NCBI RefSeq assembly: GCF_003171515.1
Contig: NC_089397.1
Location: 2,170,001-2,234,000 of the forward strand
Direction: 5' to 3'
Length of the DNA stretch: 64,000 bases
From: Pyrenophora tritici-repentis
Lineage: Eukaryota; Ascomycota; Dothideomycetes; Pleosporales; Pleosporaceae
Shown piece by piece: positions 8,882 to 18,898 of this stretch (position 1 is its first letter; every line of letters begins with the position of its first letter). The position numbers and the translations under genes are program-made. Below the pieces are notes generated by a model. That model was given only the letters and a program-made list of their open reading frames with translations, did not search any database and was not told the origin of the DNA.

Positions 8882-11404
8882 ATGCCTCCGAAGGCCTCCA
8901 AACGCGCTGCTGATCGCGCTGCTGCGCCAAATAAACGCGTCAAAGTCAACAACAACTCTCAATCGCAGTCCGAGCTGCCTGTACGAACCTCACCGCGCAA
9001 AGCCCTCGAGGTTGCAGCTAGCCAAGCTACAGATGAGGCTCCGTTCGAATCGCAGCTGCGCAACCTGCTGCCCGATAACGCGATCGATCCGCCAACTGAG
9101 GGCTCACGAGCTGCTACAGAGGCTTCAACTGAGGCGTCTGATAACTACGATGGAGGCGAGCTCGATAGCCGCTTTGAGGATAGGCACGATGGCCTCGATT
9201 GGGCTCATATACCGCGGTTTATGAAGCCGCTGAGGACGCTCAAGGGCAAGAAAAGCTGGGTCTTTGAGCACGGCTATCGCCTCGCCTTAATAGCTGATCC
9301 GCAGAGGACTTTCTGGATCTGCAGGCATTGCTATAAACATCAGAAATCAGAGGGGAAGCAGACGATAGAGGTGACGCTATCAACAACTGCTGCGATAACT
9401 CACATGGCACAGAACAGAGTTGGCCACCGCCTCAACCGTCAGGGCCAGCTCGCCAGGGCTGCGCTACCTCGAGGTCAGACGTCCCTGCGATTACTGAGCG
9501 ATAGCGGGGTTGCTGTATCGCAGGAGGTCGCAAATCAGATCGGAAACTTCGACGTACAAGGCTTTCGATATGCTGCTATTAGCTGGTTAGTTGATAACAA
9601 CCACGCTCTCCGCGAGTTTGAGACCCCAGCTTTCCGTGAGATGATAGCGTACGCCAATCCAGAGGCGGCAGAAGCTCTATGGGTGAGTCGTACTAGCGTC
9701 GCGAGCTTTGTTATGAGGCTCTATCGCCACCTTGAACCGCAGGTTGTCAACGATCTGTCGCGATCAATTAGTCAGATCCATATCAGCTTTGACGGGTGGA
9801 CGACAAAGGGTAGCAAACGAGGGTTTTTTGGTATTGTCGCTCATTACGCTGACGCCTGTGGTAACATTAGGGACCTGCCTATTGCGCTACCGCAGCTTAC
9901 CGGCGCTCACAGCGGTGATCGGATTGCTGATATAGTTGCAAAGACGATGCAACAGTTTAGTATTGATCGTTCTAAGCTAGGCTACTTCGTCCTCGATAAC
10001 GCATCCTCAAACGATCGAGCTGTCGCCAAACTCAGCGAGTTATACGACTTCGAAGCTCCTTATCGCCGCCTCCGCTGCGCACCTCACACGCTCAACCTTG
10101 TGGGCCAGACGATCATGTTTGGACTTGACAAGGAGGCGTATAACAACGACATTGTTGACGAACATGATACAGAGGCGCGATACCTGCGAGACTGGCGAAG
10201 AGACGGCCCGCTAGGAGTACTGATCGATATCCTCAACTACATCAAAACGCCTCAGCAACATGATTTGTTCGCATCGCTTCAGCGCTCAGTCAACGATCGA
10301 TCGCACACAAAAACAATACTAGAGCCGATTAAGCCTGTTGTTACGCGATGGAACAGCTATCACGACGCCTTTGAGCGCGCAGTTCAGTTGTCAGAAACCT
10401 TCAACCTATACGCCAACACTCATATCGATCGCACCGCGCGCGACGACGCATATGCGCACTCGCGCGATAACAAGCTACCCGACGCGCCCTCTTGGATGCG
10501 ATCTGGCGGGCTAAAATCAGCAGATTGGGCGGTGATAACCGAGTATATCGAGGTGTTGAAGCCGCTCAAGGAGGCTACAAAACGCCTTGAGGCGCGCGGT
10601 AAACAAGGAAGCTTTGGAGCTATATACGAGGTTATCCCAGTATTCGAATACGTACTTGGAGCTTACGAGGCGATACTCAGGACCTACGATCACGTCGACT
10701 TCAACGCTCATCCTGAGGCTCCAGAAGATCACCTCGCGATCAACCTCAAAGCTGCCTGGCGCAAGGCCACCGCTTACTATACCAAACTCGATGCCTCGCC
10801 CGCCTACTATAGCGCAACTTGCCTCCACCCATACTACAAGAACTACTGCTCAAATAGCTGGCGCGAGAAGCCTCACTGGATTGTCTCAAACGAGGCAGAG
10901 TTGCAGCAACTGTGGGCGCGATATAAGCCTATATCGCTGCCAGTCGCGCGCCCGAGGCCGCCGCGATCAGGCGGTATCGACGACGCGATCGCTGCGCTCG
11001 TCAACTTTGAGCCTGCAAACGAGGTGGATATATCAAAGATAGACGAGCTTAATTGCTGGCGGCGATATGAGCCAGCGTGGACAAAAGAGCAGTTTGAGCA
11101 GGAGGGTAATCCAATTAAGTATTGGATCAGCCTGCGATCGCGATATCCAAAGTTATCACGATTGGCAATCGATCTACTCACTATACCAGCTAGTAGCTGT
11201 CAATGCGAGCGCCTGTTCAGCGATCTTGGCGACCTATTAGAGCCCTGCAGGCGGAAGATCGGGTCTCAACTGCTAGCGGCTATCCAATGTACCCGCAGTT
11301 GGAGAAGAGCAGGATTCAAGCCTCATTATAGCCAGGAGGATAGCCTTACTGATCAGGAGATGATCAGAATCTACGATATATACGAGTGGGAGAAGGATAA
11401 CTAG
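8882..11404 (+). CDS. hAT-1 transposase, intact
   Basis: 840-residue hAT-superfamily transposase that cuts and rejoins element ends in the nucleus. A lysine- and arginine-rich N-terminus is followed by a BED-type zinc finger (CRHCYKHQ, later HMAQNRVGH). The central RNase H-like catalytic domain includes HISFDGWTTKGSKRGFF and GYFVLDNASSND. The C-terminal dimerisation motif is LLTIPASSCQCERLFSD. No stop or frameshift interrupts it, unlike the Fot1 copies nearby. It is clearly related to the transposase at 50398-53076 (shared GNFDVQ, REFETPAFR and FDGWTTKG). The ATG at 8882 lies 68 bp after MITE-D copy 1, so its original promoter may have been altered. Confidence 0.92.
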   Translation: MPPKASKRAADRAAAPNKRVKVNNNSQSQSELPVRTSPRKALEVAASQATDEAPFESQLRNLLPDNAIDPPTEGSRAATEASTEASDNYDGGELDSRFEDRHDGLDWAHIPRFMKPLRTLKGKKSWVFEHGYRLALIADPQRTFWICRHCYKHQKSEGKQTIEVTLSTTAAITHMAQNRVGHRLNRQGQLARAALPRGQTSLRLLSDSGVAVSQEVANQIGNFDVQGFRYAAISWLVDNNHALREFETPAFREMIAYANPEAAEALWVSRTSVASFVMRLYRHLEPQVVNDLSRSISQIHISFDGWTTKGSKRGFFGIVAHYADACGNIRDLPIALPQLTGAHSGDRIADIVAKTMQQFSIDRSKLGYFVLDNASSNDRAVAKLSELYDFEAPYRRLRCAPHTLNLVGQTIMFGLDKEAYNNDIVDEHDTEARYLRDWRRDGPLGVLIDILNYIKTPQQHDLFASLQRSVNDRSHTKTILEPIKPVVTRWNSYHDAFERAVQLSETFNLYANTHIDRTARDDAYAHSRDNKLPDAPSWMRSGGLKSADWAVITEYIEVLKPLKEATKRLEARGKQGSFGAIYEVIPVFEYVLGAYEAILRTYDHVDFNAHPEAPEDHLAINLKAAWRKATAYYTKLDASPAYYSATCLHPYYKNYCSNSWREKPHWIVSNEAELQQLWARYKPISLPVARPRPPRSGGIDDAIAALVNFEPANEVDISKIDELNCWRRYEPAWTKEQFEQEGNPIKYWISLRSRYPKLSRLAIDLLTIPASSCQCERLFSDLGDLLEPCRRKIGSQLLAAIQCTRSWRRAGFKPHYSQEDSLTDQEMIRIYDIYEWEKDN

Positions 11405-11412
11405 AGGTAGTA

Positions 11413-11634
11413 TTGGAACAAGGTCCCTCTAGTAGTATGACTACTATGGATAACCGAGTGGGAGGAGGGACAAGGCGGGGTGGCTACAACGTATTGTATT
11501 GACTATCGTGTTATCTCTCCTCCTCTCAGGCTGTTGTGGTGGATGCCATTGCCCACCGGGCAGTGCCTGCCACACCAGCACATCATGTGACCCCCAAGCA
11601 CCTTCTACCTGGACTGAACCCAGATATTCTCAAC
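11413..11634. mobile_element. MITE-D, copy 2
   Basis: Direct-repeat partner of 8592-8813, beginning 9 bp after the hAT-1 transposase stop codon. AGGTAG occurs on both sides and may be part of a target duplication. Confidence 0.75.
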
Positions 11635-11814
11635 AGGTAGCTATATAAGATCGCCCTAGATCGCATATCAAACATGATCAAGAGCATCAAAACTTCAATC
11701 AATTACGACTCTAAAGCAGCTTCAATCAAATCAATTTCAATCGCGACCTCATGAAACTTCAATCAATCTCAATCAGCGGCCTCAGATTGATTGATTTGAT
11801 TGTTGGCATCTCTG

Positions 11815-11955
11815 GTTACTTGTAACAGGAAGGTTGTGCAGTCGCGCGTATTCTGAGAGGTTGGGCTTGCGGAGGCGTCTCAGCTCAACAACGGCGTCAG
11901 CTATTTCCCTAGAGGATCTCTCGTAACTAGTAGGTGCTCTGGTACGTCGTGACAT
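11815..11955 (-). pseudogene. N-terminus of a Fot1-like transposase, host of hAT-1
   Basis: Begins MSRRTRAPTSYERSS and continues IADAVVELRRLRKPNLSEY, a helix-turn-helix start like those of the other Fot1-type proteins here. It is broken at HNLPVTS by hAT-1, and the continuation is at 5884-5999. No catalytic half is recognised, so it is an old fragment. Confidence 0.6.
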
Positions 11956-12106
11956 TTTTCTGCGTAAAAAGATTTGTATTTCTTGCTGTAGAAGTTTACG
12001 AATAACGTGGTTCACAAGCGAGTCGGCCACTTTGCACCGGCGCGTTAACTTCAAGACATTATAACGGACTTTTATCACAGTTAATAAACTATTGCGATAT
12101 GCCAAA

Positions 12107-14005
12107 TTAATTATTAGAATCGACATTATCACTTGCACTATCTATCACAACCGCGCAGGTACGAACGTTATGTCCAGTCTGGCTGCAACGCCCGCATCGC
12201 CTATCTCCTCGCACCCTCTTCGACGCACTCTCACCACCACCACCACGACGGCTATCTGCCTGTTCAGCTAGTACTTCTTGTACCTCACCAATAGTGAGAG
12301 TCTCTTCTGTCCGTACGTATCGCCGCTTACGGCTCTTACGCTTTGTTGCTGTATCTAGAGCGGCTTCAAGGCTACCTACTTTCTCGCGCAGTAACACCAT
12401 CTCATGTGCTATCTGTTGCGCACCTTTACTAAGCTGCGCGATCTTTTCGTCAAGAGAACTTGCAGAAGACCCAGGGCGGTTTCTTACTCTCTGTCGAATA
12501 AGAGTACTTTGAGCCTCGACTTCGCACGCGTTGCGTGGTGTCTGCGCCTCCCAGGTAGCTGCCCGTTGTGGTGATTGTTTTGGCGTCTGCACCACCACAT
12601 CAAGCTTTGATAGCACAGCCTGTGGGTCATGTGGAACTAAGCCAGCGGCTCTAAACCCAGCTTGGATGTTCTCCTTCGTGATAGACTGCTCGAAAGCAGC
12701 CTTAAAGGCTGGTAGGAAGGTCTCCTTACTGATATAGTTGGTGCGGTTGCGTGCCAAGCCCGAAACAGCGTCGCCGTACTTGCGCTTCAACGGCGAGAAG
12801 CAGGCGACATCAAGGGGCTGTAATAGATGAGACGAGTGCGCAGGCATACAGAGAAGAATAATATTCTTCTCCTTGCAAAGATCTTGAAATTCGACCGAGC
12901 AGTGGCTCTCATGGCCGTCGATAATGAGCAGTCGATACCCACCTACAGTATGCCTCTTTGTATGGGTATCAAAGTGCTCTAACCAGGCAAGAGCAAGCTG
13001 ATTGTTCGTCCAGCCATTAGGACTAACTTCAAGAACCCAGTTGGTAGGCAGGTCTTTGAACAAGACGTCGATAAGTACCTTGCCCGCAAAGATAATGAAG
13101 GGGGGTAGCTGGCGACCCGACGCGCCCACGCCTTAGAGCACAGTAACCCACTCTCTGTTGCCTGGCTGTATCCGCTTCTTTTTGCCATATCCTTCTGAGC
13201 CTATGATAACTAACTATTGAGAAGCTGACACTATTAGTAGTAGTATGACTACCTAATAGAGCGCTCTCTAAGGCACAACGGTAGTGGTGGTACAGATTCG
13301 TATTGTATTGACTAAGGAGCTATTCACACGTTCGTAGATCCGTGTTGCGTGCAGCTGCGTCCAAGCTCCCCGCTAGGACCCACCTGCACGTGTCACCAAT
13401 CATGTGACTACTCCTCCGCTTGATACCACCAAGTCACTTACGGACTGTATTCTCAACACTAACTGTAATAAAATCTTGCCCATCATAAAGCTAGTTTCAT
13501 TAAAGTTGTAGATATCGTCGTCCACAATACCCCACTTCTGCTTTATCGTCTTGACTAGATCAAACTAGCGCTGGATAGCTGCTGGATCTTCGCAAGCAGC
13601 TCGCTAGTGATCATATGGACGGCTCCAGCGCGTACGGAGCTCAGGGGTTCTCTTAACGAAGTTATCGACCCAGTTCTTGCCAACAGGGTTACCCTCCCGC
13701 TCATGTAATAGTTTATCAGCCATTGCTCGAACGTCAGCCTTTGTAGGCGCAAATCCTCGCGTAGACTCTTCAAGAATACGCCCAACTATAGCCTCCTCTT
13801 CTAGCTTAGTAAGACGCTTTGAGTTGGCTTCACAATCGCGTCGTGAGCGCTTTCCAGCGCATCGGTCTTGAAGAGTAGTTCGAGGCACGTTATAGATAGA
13901 AGCAGCACGTCTTTGACTTTTAACACGTTTTGATTGGATATCAAAAAGCGCAATTTGAAGATCTAATTCAGAATATAAAGTTTGAGAGGTGCGTTGTTGA
14001 GTCAT
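12107..14005 (-). pseudogene. Fot1-B transposase, broken by stops and a MITE
   Basis: Reading from 14005: DNA-binding N-terminus (MTQQRTSQTLYSELDLQ), then DIYNFNETSF (the expected Asp-Glu-Thr-Gly motif altered to Asn-Glu-Thr-Ser), LLIIDGHESHCS, HLLQPLDVACF, and a C-terminal zinc knuckle CGRCSQTGHNVRTC. In-frame stops stand where relatives have Gln (YDH-stop-RA), Trp (IQR-stop-FDL) and probably Gln (VTVL-stop-GVG). All are explained by C-to-T in CpA context, the RIP signature. MITE-C interrupts it at 13217-13457. Confidence 0.88.
13217..13457. mobile_element. MITE-C, 241 bp
   Basis: Starts TTGAGAAGCTGACAC and ends TATTCTCAAC. A copy of identical length lies at 49441-49681 and a third, inverted and cut by the N gap, at 61912-62041. 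ACTAACT stands on both sides here, a 7-8 bp duplication that would suit a hAT-type parent. Confidence 0.85.
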
Positions 14006-14209
14006 TACGTGCTATAGTGTTGACGTTGACGCGTCGGTGCAAAGTGGCCGACCCGCTTGGGTGGCCGACTCGCTTGTGAACCACGTTAGTGATATTATTG
14101 TTGAGCGTATGTTTATCGTTAAGCTCAGGGGCCCTAAGCTTGCGAGGGCCCATGCGCAGCATGGGTGGCGGGACGCCATCCTTGGGCCCGAGTAACTAGT
14201 GGGTTGATA

Positions 14210-14614
14210 AGCTAGCTGACCGGGATGTTGATCACCCGGGGATGTTGATCACCCGGGGATGTTGATCACCCGGGGATGTTGATCACTCACAAATCCCAGC
14301 ACTCTCACACAAAACACGTGTTGTCTCTCTACATACTCAATCAAAATGGGCGACCGTGAAGCAGCTATACAAGCAGCTATCAGCGATATCGATGCTGGTG
14401 TTTTCCTAAGTCAGAGGGCGGCTGCAAAGGCGTACAACATCCCGCAATCCACAATCTCAACGCGCATACGCGGCAGACAAAGCAACTAAGCCAGCCACGT
14501 ATACCAGCAGCGATTGACTCTAGAGCAGGAGGACTTCCTCGTACAATGGATACTCGAAGAAGACGCACGAGCTTTTCCTCCCTCCCACGCACGCAACATC
14601 CCGGTCAGCTAGCT
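14210..14614 (+). mobile_element. Internal-deletion derivative of Fot1-C
   Basis: Bounded by AGCTAGCTGACCGGGATGTT and its complement, with TA duplications at 14208-14209 and 14615-14616. It keeps the first 80 or so codons of the Fot1-C transposase (MGDREAAIQAAISDIDAG) in the opposite orientation to Fot1-C, then jumps straight to the other end. It shares the same TAA nonsense codon (QSN-stop-ASH) as Fot1-C, so it descends from an already mutated copy. Confidence 0.88.
14221..14287. repeat. Sub-terminal tandem repeat, 18-bp unit
   Basis: GGGATGTTGATCACCC units repeated about four times just inside the end of the 14210-14614 element. Two units occur at each end of Fot1-C. Such arrays are often transposase binding sites. 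Confidence 0.8.
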
Positions 14615-14616
14615 TA

Positions 14617-14919
14617 ATGTGCAAACAAAACTAAGAGATTCTCCAATTCCTATTTCCCGTGTCAACTTATCTCCGACAACGATTACTGTGGTGTTGGCAT
14701 GCTTATTTATTGTCTCGTCGACTTCTTCAATCGACTTTTCAACGGCACCCTCTGTCTATTAGAGATTACAAGGAGTAGCATCCCTCCCCGTATAGCGGAA
14801 ATTCTGATGGGCCGGAATCAACCAATGAAAGCGTAGAGTCGGCAGATATTCCGGCACGATGCTATGTTTGATTGGCTGATTCCGGCTCACCGGGTTTTCT
14901 GCCACATAGGAAGGGATAA
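14617..14919. other. Gap between Fot1 units with a small foldback
   Basis: About 300 bases without a gene. The part 14780-14915 is a diverged foldback (GGCCGGAATCAACCAATG against its imperfect complement), similar in plan to MITE-A but a different sequence. Confidence 0.4.
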
Positions 14920-16702
14920 GCTAGGTGACCGGGATGTTGATCACCCGGGGATATTGATCACTCACAAATCCCAGCACTCCCACACAAAACACGTGTTTAT
15001 TCTCTCAACGTAGTCGCAATTGCCACTCTGTACACATAGACTGAAGCGTTTGAGCTGCTGTTTCAGCTGCTGTTCTTTCTGCAGCCTTTTCCTCAGCATT
15101 AACATCGCGCTGTGCCTGAAGAAGCTGTGAGGCCTGTACGGCAACCATGATTGTATCTACATCTGCAAAGCGTTGATTTAGGTTAACACGAACCTTCTTT
15201 CGTGGCTGTTGAGGCTTAAGAGCCTCAAGTTGACTATAGAGTCTTCTGTTCTCTGTTTCTAGCTGTGCTGCGCGTATATTTGCTGTAGCAAGTGCCTTGC
15301 CAACTTTCTCGATGAATTGATGAGTCTTTCGCCCAAGACTTTCGTCCTTGTGAAGCTGCCGCTGCGCTACAAAAACCTCACGAGGTCCGTGAGGGGTAGA
15401 GAGATAACTCTGAGTAGATTGAGGTTGATCCTGACGCGGTGGAGTGATAGGCCGTTGAGTTACTTGAGATGAATTGACTACCCGGTCAATATTGAATGGG
15501 CAGATACCTGTAGTAGCCCATCCTGCCCGGATAACTTTCTTAGTAATTGCGCGCTCTCTTGCGTGATAATAAGCTGTAATAAAGCGCTCTTTCTTTACTG
15601 GTGCGGCGTCATCAAGGTACGAGAGAGCCTGAATTTGCTGGCGGTAAAATCTCTTTACAACCGAGAAAACCAAGAGATCCAGAGGCTGTAAGATATGAGA
15701 AGCGTGCGCAGGTAGAAACAGAAGATAGACTTTATTCTGTTTACAAGTCCATAGAAAATCCAGACTTATATGGCTACCGTGGCTATCGAGGATTAGCATC
15801 CTCCAACGATCATCTAGTAGAGCTGTCTCGGGTAGAAACACCCGCTCTAACTACTCAACTCCTATCGCATTCGATGTCCAGCTATCCTCCAACGTTGTGT
15901 AAAGCTATTCAGGAATTATTGCTGGAAACCAAGTACTTTGTAGGCTCTTCCCTTTGAAAATGACCGAACAGCGAAGTTTCTTGCCCGTAGCCGACACGCA
16001 CTCGATTACCGACGCCCACTCGCGGTTCTCTGGAGACTGATGGTAAGCCTTCTTCTTCTGACTAGATGCGAGTACTCTGGTGTTAGCACATACACCTAAG
16101 GCCTTCCCAGTCTCATCCATATTCCATATATCCTCAGCTCTTATACCCAGCCTCGTACGAGTCCTCTCAAAGAGCTCAAGGAACGCGCGTATCTGTACCG
16201 GTGTCGCTCCCTCAGCTCGAGCAGCTTCAATCTTTCGGCCTACAACAGATGCGACGCGTGGGTTGCGCTTGAGGAAGGCAGCCATCCAATGCTTGCCTAC
16301 GGGTCTGTGGTCTCCATTCATCCGGAGGATTCGGTTCGCCATTTCTCGTGCGCGTGCGTGGGAGGGAGGAAAAGCTCGTGCGTCTTCTTCGAGTATCCAT
16401 TGTACGAGGAAGTCCTCCTGCTCTAGAGTCAATCGCTGCTGGTATATGTGGCTGGCTTAGTTGCTTTGTCTGCCGCGTATGCGCGTTGAGATTGTGGATT
16501 GCGGGATGTTGTACGCCTTTGCAGCCGCCCTCTGACTTAGGAAAACACCAGCATCGATATCGCTGATAGCTGCTTGTATAGCTGCTTCACGGTCGCCCAT
16601 TTTGATTGAGTATGTAGAGAGACAACACGTGTTTTGTGTGAGAGTGCTGGGATTTGTGAGTGATCAACATCCCCGGGTGATCAACATCCCGGTCAGCTAG
16701 CT
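14920..16702 (-). mobile_element. Fot1-C, RIP-damaged element
   Basis: Ends are AGCTAGGTGACCGGGATGTT and the complement of AGCTAGCTGACCGGGATGTT, with TA at 14918-14919 and 16703-16704. The right-hand TA is also the left-hand TA of the next element. Confidence 0.88.
15005..16600 (-). pseudogene. Fot1-C transposase, three nonsense codons
   Basis: About 530 codons from MGDREAAIQ (16600) to the stop at 15005. It includes a helix-turn-helix with NIPQSTISTRIRG, then WNMDETGKALG, LILDSHGSHIS and HILQPLDLLVF, completing the DDE set, and a coiled, charged C-terminus. Stops are TAA (QSN-stop-ASH), TAG (IIPE-stop-LY) and TAG (GVE-stop-LERVF). The relic at 25.6 kb has Trp at the last two places (PDWLY, GLEWLRRVF), so those are Trp TGG to TAG. 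Confidence 0.88.
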
Positions 16703-16704
16703 TA

Positions 16705-18811
16705 ACGTGTCCGTGCGCGTGATGCGCGGATTCGCGTGATGCGCGGGGAACACCAAAACACGTCAAACCCCTTCACCTTCAACACACGTTAACTCCACCA
16801 ATATGGACCCAATTCAAGCTGCGATTGAAGATATTGAAAATCTAGAGCCAGGAGAACAGTTCTCGTATACTAAAATTGCTGCTAAGCATGGTGTTGTGAG
16901 ATCTACGTTGACCCGAAGGCACCAGGGCCAGACAAGCTCAGAAAGAGACAAGAACTTCAACCAGCAGAAACTCAACCCACAACAAGAGCTAGAGCTTGTG
17001 AGATATATCGAAAAGCTCACAAAGCGAGGCATTCCTCCTACACGAGAGATGATCAGGAATTTCTCATCAGAAGTAGCCCATCAGCAGCTCAGCGAGAGCT
17101 GGGTTACTCGCTTCATCAACCGACACGAGATCCATCTCATCTCAAAGTGGACCAGCGCCATGGATCGTACGCGCCACCTGGCTGATTCTGAGTCAAAGTA
17201 TAGACTCTACTTCGAGCTGCTGCATCGAAAGATCACCGAATATCACCTAGAGGCTCGAGATATATACAATATGGATGAGAAGGGCTTCTTAATTGGCTTG
17301 ATAGGCAGAAGTAAGAGGATATTCAGCAGGCGTCAATGGGAGAAGAAGGAGGTTCGAGCATCTCTCCAGGATGGATCACGCGAGTTTCTGACAGTCCTGG
17401 CCTGCTGCTGCGCTGATGGGAGCTCGCTGCCTCCAGCCCTTATCTACGCAGCTAAAAATGGAGCTATACGATCGAGTTGGGTAGAAGATATCAAGGCAGG
17501 AGAACATGAGGTCTTTGTCTCATCATCTCCAACAGGCTGGTCAAATGATAACGTAGGCCTAGCTTGGCTGGAGCAGGTGTTTGATCGCTCTACAAAGCAA
17601 CGATCAGGTAGATGGAGATTGCTCATCCTTGATGGCCATGGATCTCACCTCACGATGGAGTTTATTAAGTACTGCGATCGCCATAGGATCCTCCTCATGA
17701 TCCTTCCTCCCCATTCGACCCATACGCTCCAGCCGCTAGATGTAGTGCTGTTCAAGCCACTCTCTCAAGCCTACTCTAACGAGCTCACTAACCATCTCCA
17801 TAAGGCTCAAGGCCTTATTCCAATCAAGAAAGGGGACTTCTTCCCGCTCTTCTGGAGCGCCTGGATATCCTCCTTCACAGAGAGCCTCATATTGAAGGCC
17901 TTCGAAGCCACTGGGATCTGGCCGATGGATGCCAACGTTATCCTTCGTAGATTTGCTAGCACGCCAGAAGCTGAGAGAAGCTCATCGTCAGGGCTCTCTG
18001 ATCATGACTGGAGAAAGCTCGATCGGCTAGTACGAGCTGCTGTTAATGATAGCCATCAGTATGAGGCAAGAAAGCTGCGCTCAAGCGTTCACCATCTCTC
18101 TGTGCAGTATGAGCTTTTAAAGCATGAGAACGAGGGCTTAAAGGAGGCTCTTCAACATAAAAAGAAGCACAGGAAGAAGGGCAAAGCTCTTGACCTTCAA
18201 CAGCGCCAGGAGTATCACGGTGGCTCTGTCTTCTGGTCTCCTCGCAAGCTGCGTGAGGCTCGAGCTAGAGAAGCAGTACGGGAGCGAGATGAGACGGAGG
18301 AGAAACTCCAAAAAGCACGGTCCAAGAAGCAGCGCGAGGAGGCTCGACTGCAGCGTCAAGATGAGCTCGAGGAGAGGCGTGTGGAGAGGCAGAGACTCAA
18401 GGAGATGAGGGAGCTTGAGCGAGCTGAGAAAGCAGCTGAACGCGCGCGCCAGAAGGAGGAGAGAGACGCTGCTAAAGCTATACAACTACCCCAAAAGGGA
18501 AAGAGGAGAGCTTCAGCAGCTACCTCATCGAACAACAAGCGTCAAAAACGCGTTGAGGCTGCTCGCGCTGGTGCTCAAGTTCAAGAAGAGCCTCCAGCTC
18601 CTCCATCAAAGCTCACATCACGTGGCCGCAACGTCAACCTCCCATCAAAATATAGATAGTACAAGTTGATCGCAAGCATCTAATTACTCCCCCTCTATAA
18701 ATTCGTATAATAACAGCTTATATACGTGGCTTAATAGCTTCATTTTTGAAGTAGTGGATATGGTGTTCCCCGCGCATCACGCGAATCCGCGCATCACGCG
18801 CACGGACACGT
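16705..18811 (+). mobile_element. Fot1-D, apparently complete element
   Basis: Inverted repeats of about 46 bp begin ACGTGTCCGTGCGCGTGATG, with TA duplications at 16703-16704 and 18812-18813. It ends only 87 bp from the NRPS stop codon. Both ends carry two GCGTGATGCGCGG repeats. Confidence 0.92.
16803..18659 (+). CDS. Fot1-D transposase, intact
   Basis: 618-residue Fot1/pogo transposase without stops. The N-terminal helix-turn-helix includes AAKHGVVRSTLTRRHQG, then a CENP-B-type DNA-binding region (ESWVTRFINRH). The catalytic motifs are YNMDEKGFLIG, LLILDGHGSHLT and HTLQPLDVVLFKPL, giving three acidic residues in the DDD arrangement. A long Arg/Glu-rich coiled coil follows, and it ends RGRNVNLPSKYR. 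The start is 98 bp inside the element. It is the only Fot1-type protein in the window free of nonsense mutations, so this copy may be active. Confidence 0.93.
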   Translation: MDPIQAAIEDIENLEPGEQFSYTKIAAKHGVVRSTLTRRHQGQTSSERDKNFNQQKLNPQQELELVRYIEKLTKRGIPPTREMIRNFSSEVAHQQLSESWVTRFINRHEIHLISKWTSAMDRTRHLADSESKYRLYFELLHRKITEYHLEARDIYNMDEKGFLIGLIGRSKRIFSRRQWEKKEVRASLQDGSREFLTVLACCCADGSSLPPALIYAAKNGAIRSSWVEDIKAGEHEVFVSSSPTGWSNDNVGLAWLEQVFDRSTKQRSGRWRLLILDGHGSHLTMEFIKYCDRHRILLMILPPHSTHTLQPLDVVLFKPLSQAYSNELTNHLHKAQGLIPIKKGDFFPLFWSAWISSFTESLILKAFEATGIWPMDANVILRRFASTPEAERSSSSGLSDHDWRKLDRLVRAAVNDSHQYEARKLRSSVHHLSVQYELLKHENEGLKEALQHKKKHRKKGKALDLQQRQEYHGGSVFWSPRKLREARAREAVRERDETEEKLQKARSKKQREEARLQRQDELEERRVERQRLKEMRELERAEKAAERARQKEERDAAKAIQLPQKGKRRASAATSSNNKRQKRVEAARAGAQVQEEPPAPPSKLTSRGRNVNLPSKYR

Positions 18812-18898
18812 TACCAAGTTTAATAGGAAGCATGTCCGAACGTCCGAAGCGTGAACCTGTCTCGCGACATAGTGCGTCTCTGCACTTAGGGACGCACC

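Larger units (their letters stand above)
6000..11814 (+). mobile_element. hAT-1, complete hAT DNA transposon carrying nested insertions
   Basis: The terminal inverted repeats are CAGAGATGCCAAAAAACAA (left) and CAGAGATGCCAACAATCAA (right, reverse complement). The element is flanked by the exact 8-bp target duplication GTTACTTG at 5992-5999 and 11815-11822. Sub-terminal regions are rich in AATCAATC repeats. It encodes one uninterrupted transposase (8882-11404). A Fot1 element (6276-8548) and two MITE-D copies lie inside it, so its own length was about 3.1 kb. Confidence 0.9.
12005..14086 (-). mobile_element. Fot1-B, RIP-damaged element with an inserted MITE
   Basis: Terminal inverted repeat ACGTGGTTCACAAGCGAGTC at the left with its complement at the right end, and TA on both sides (12003-12004, 14087-14088). 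It contains one transposase gene on the minus strand and a 241-bp MITE-C. A loose copy of this end also appears near 33838-33900. Confidence 0.88.
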
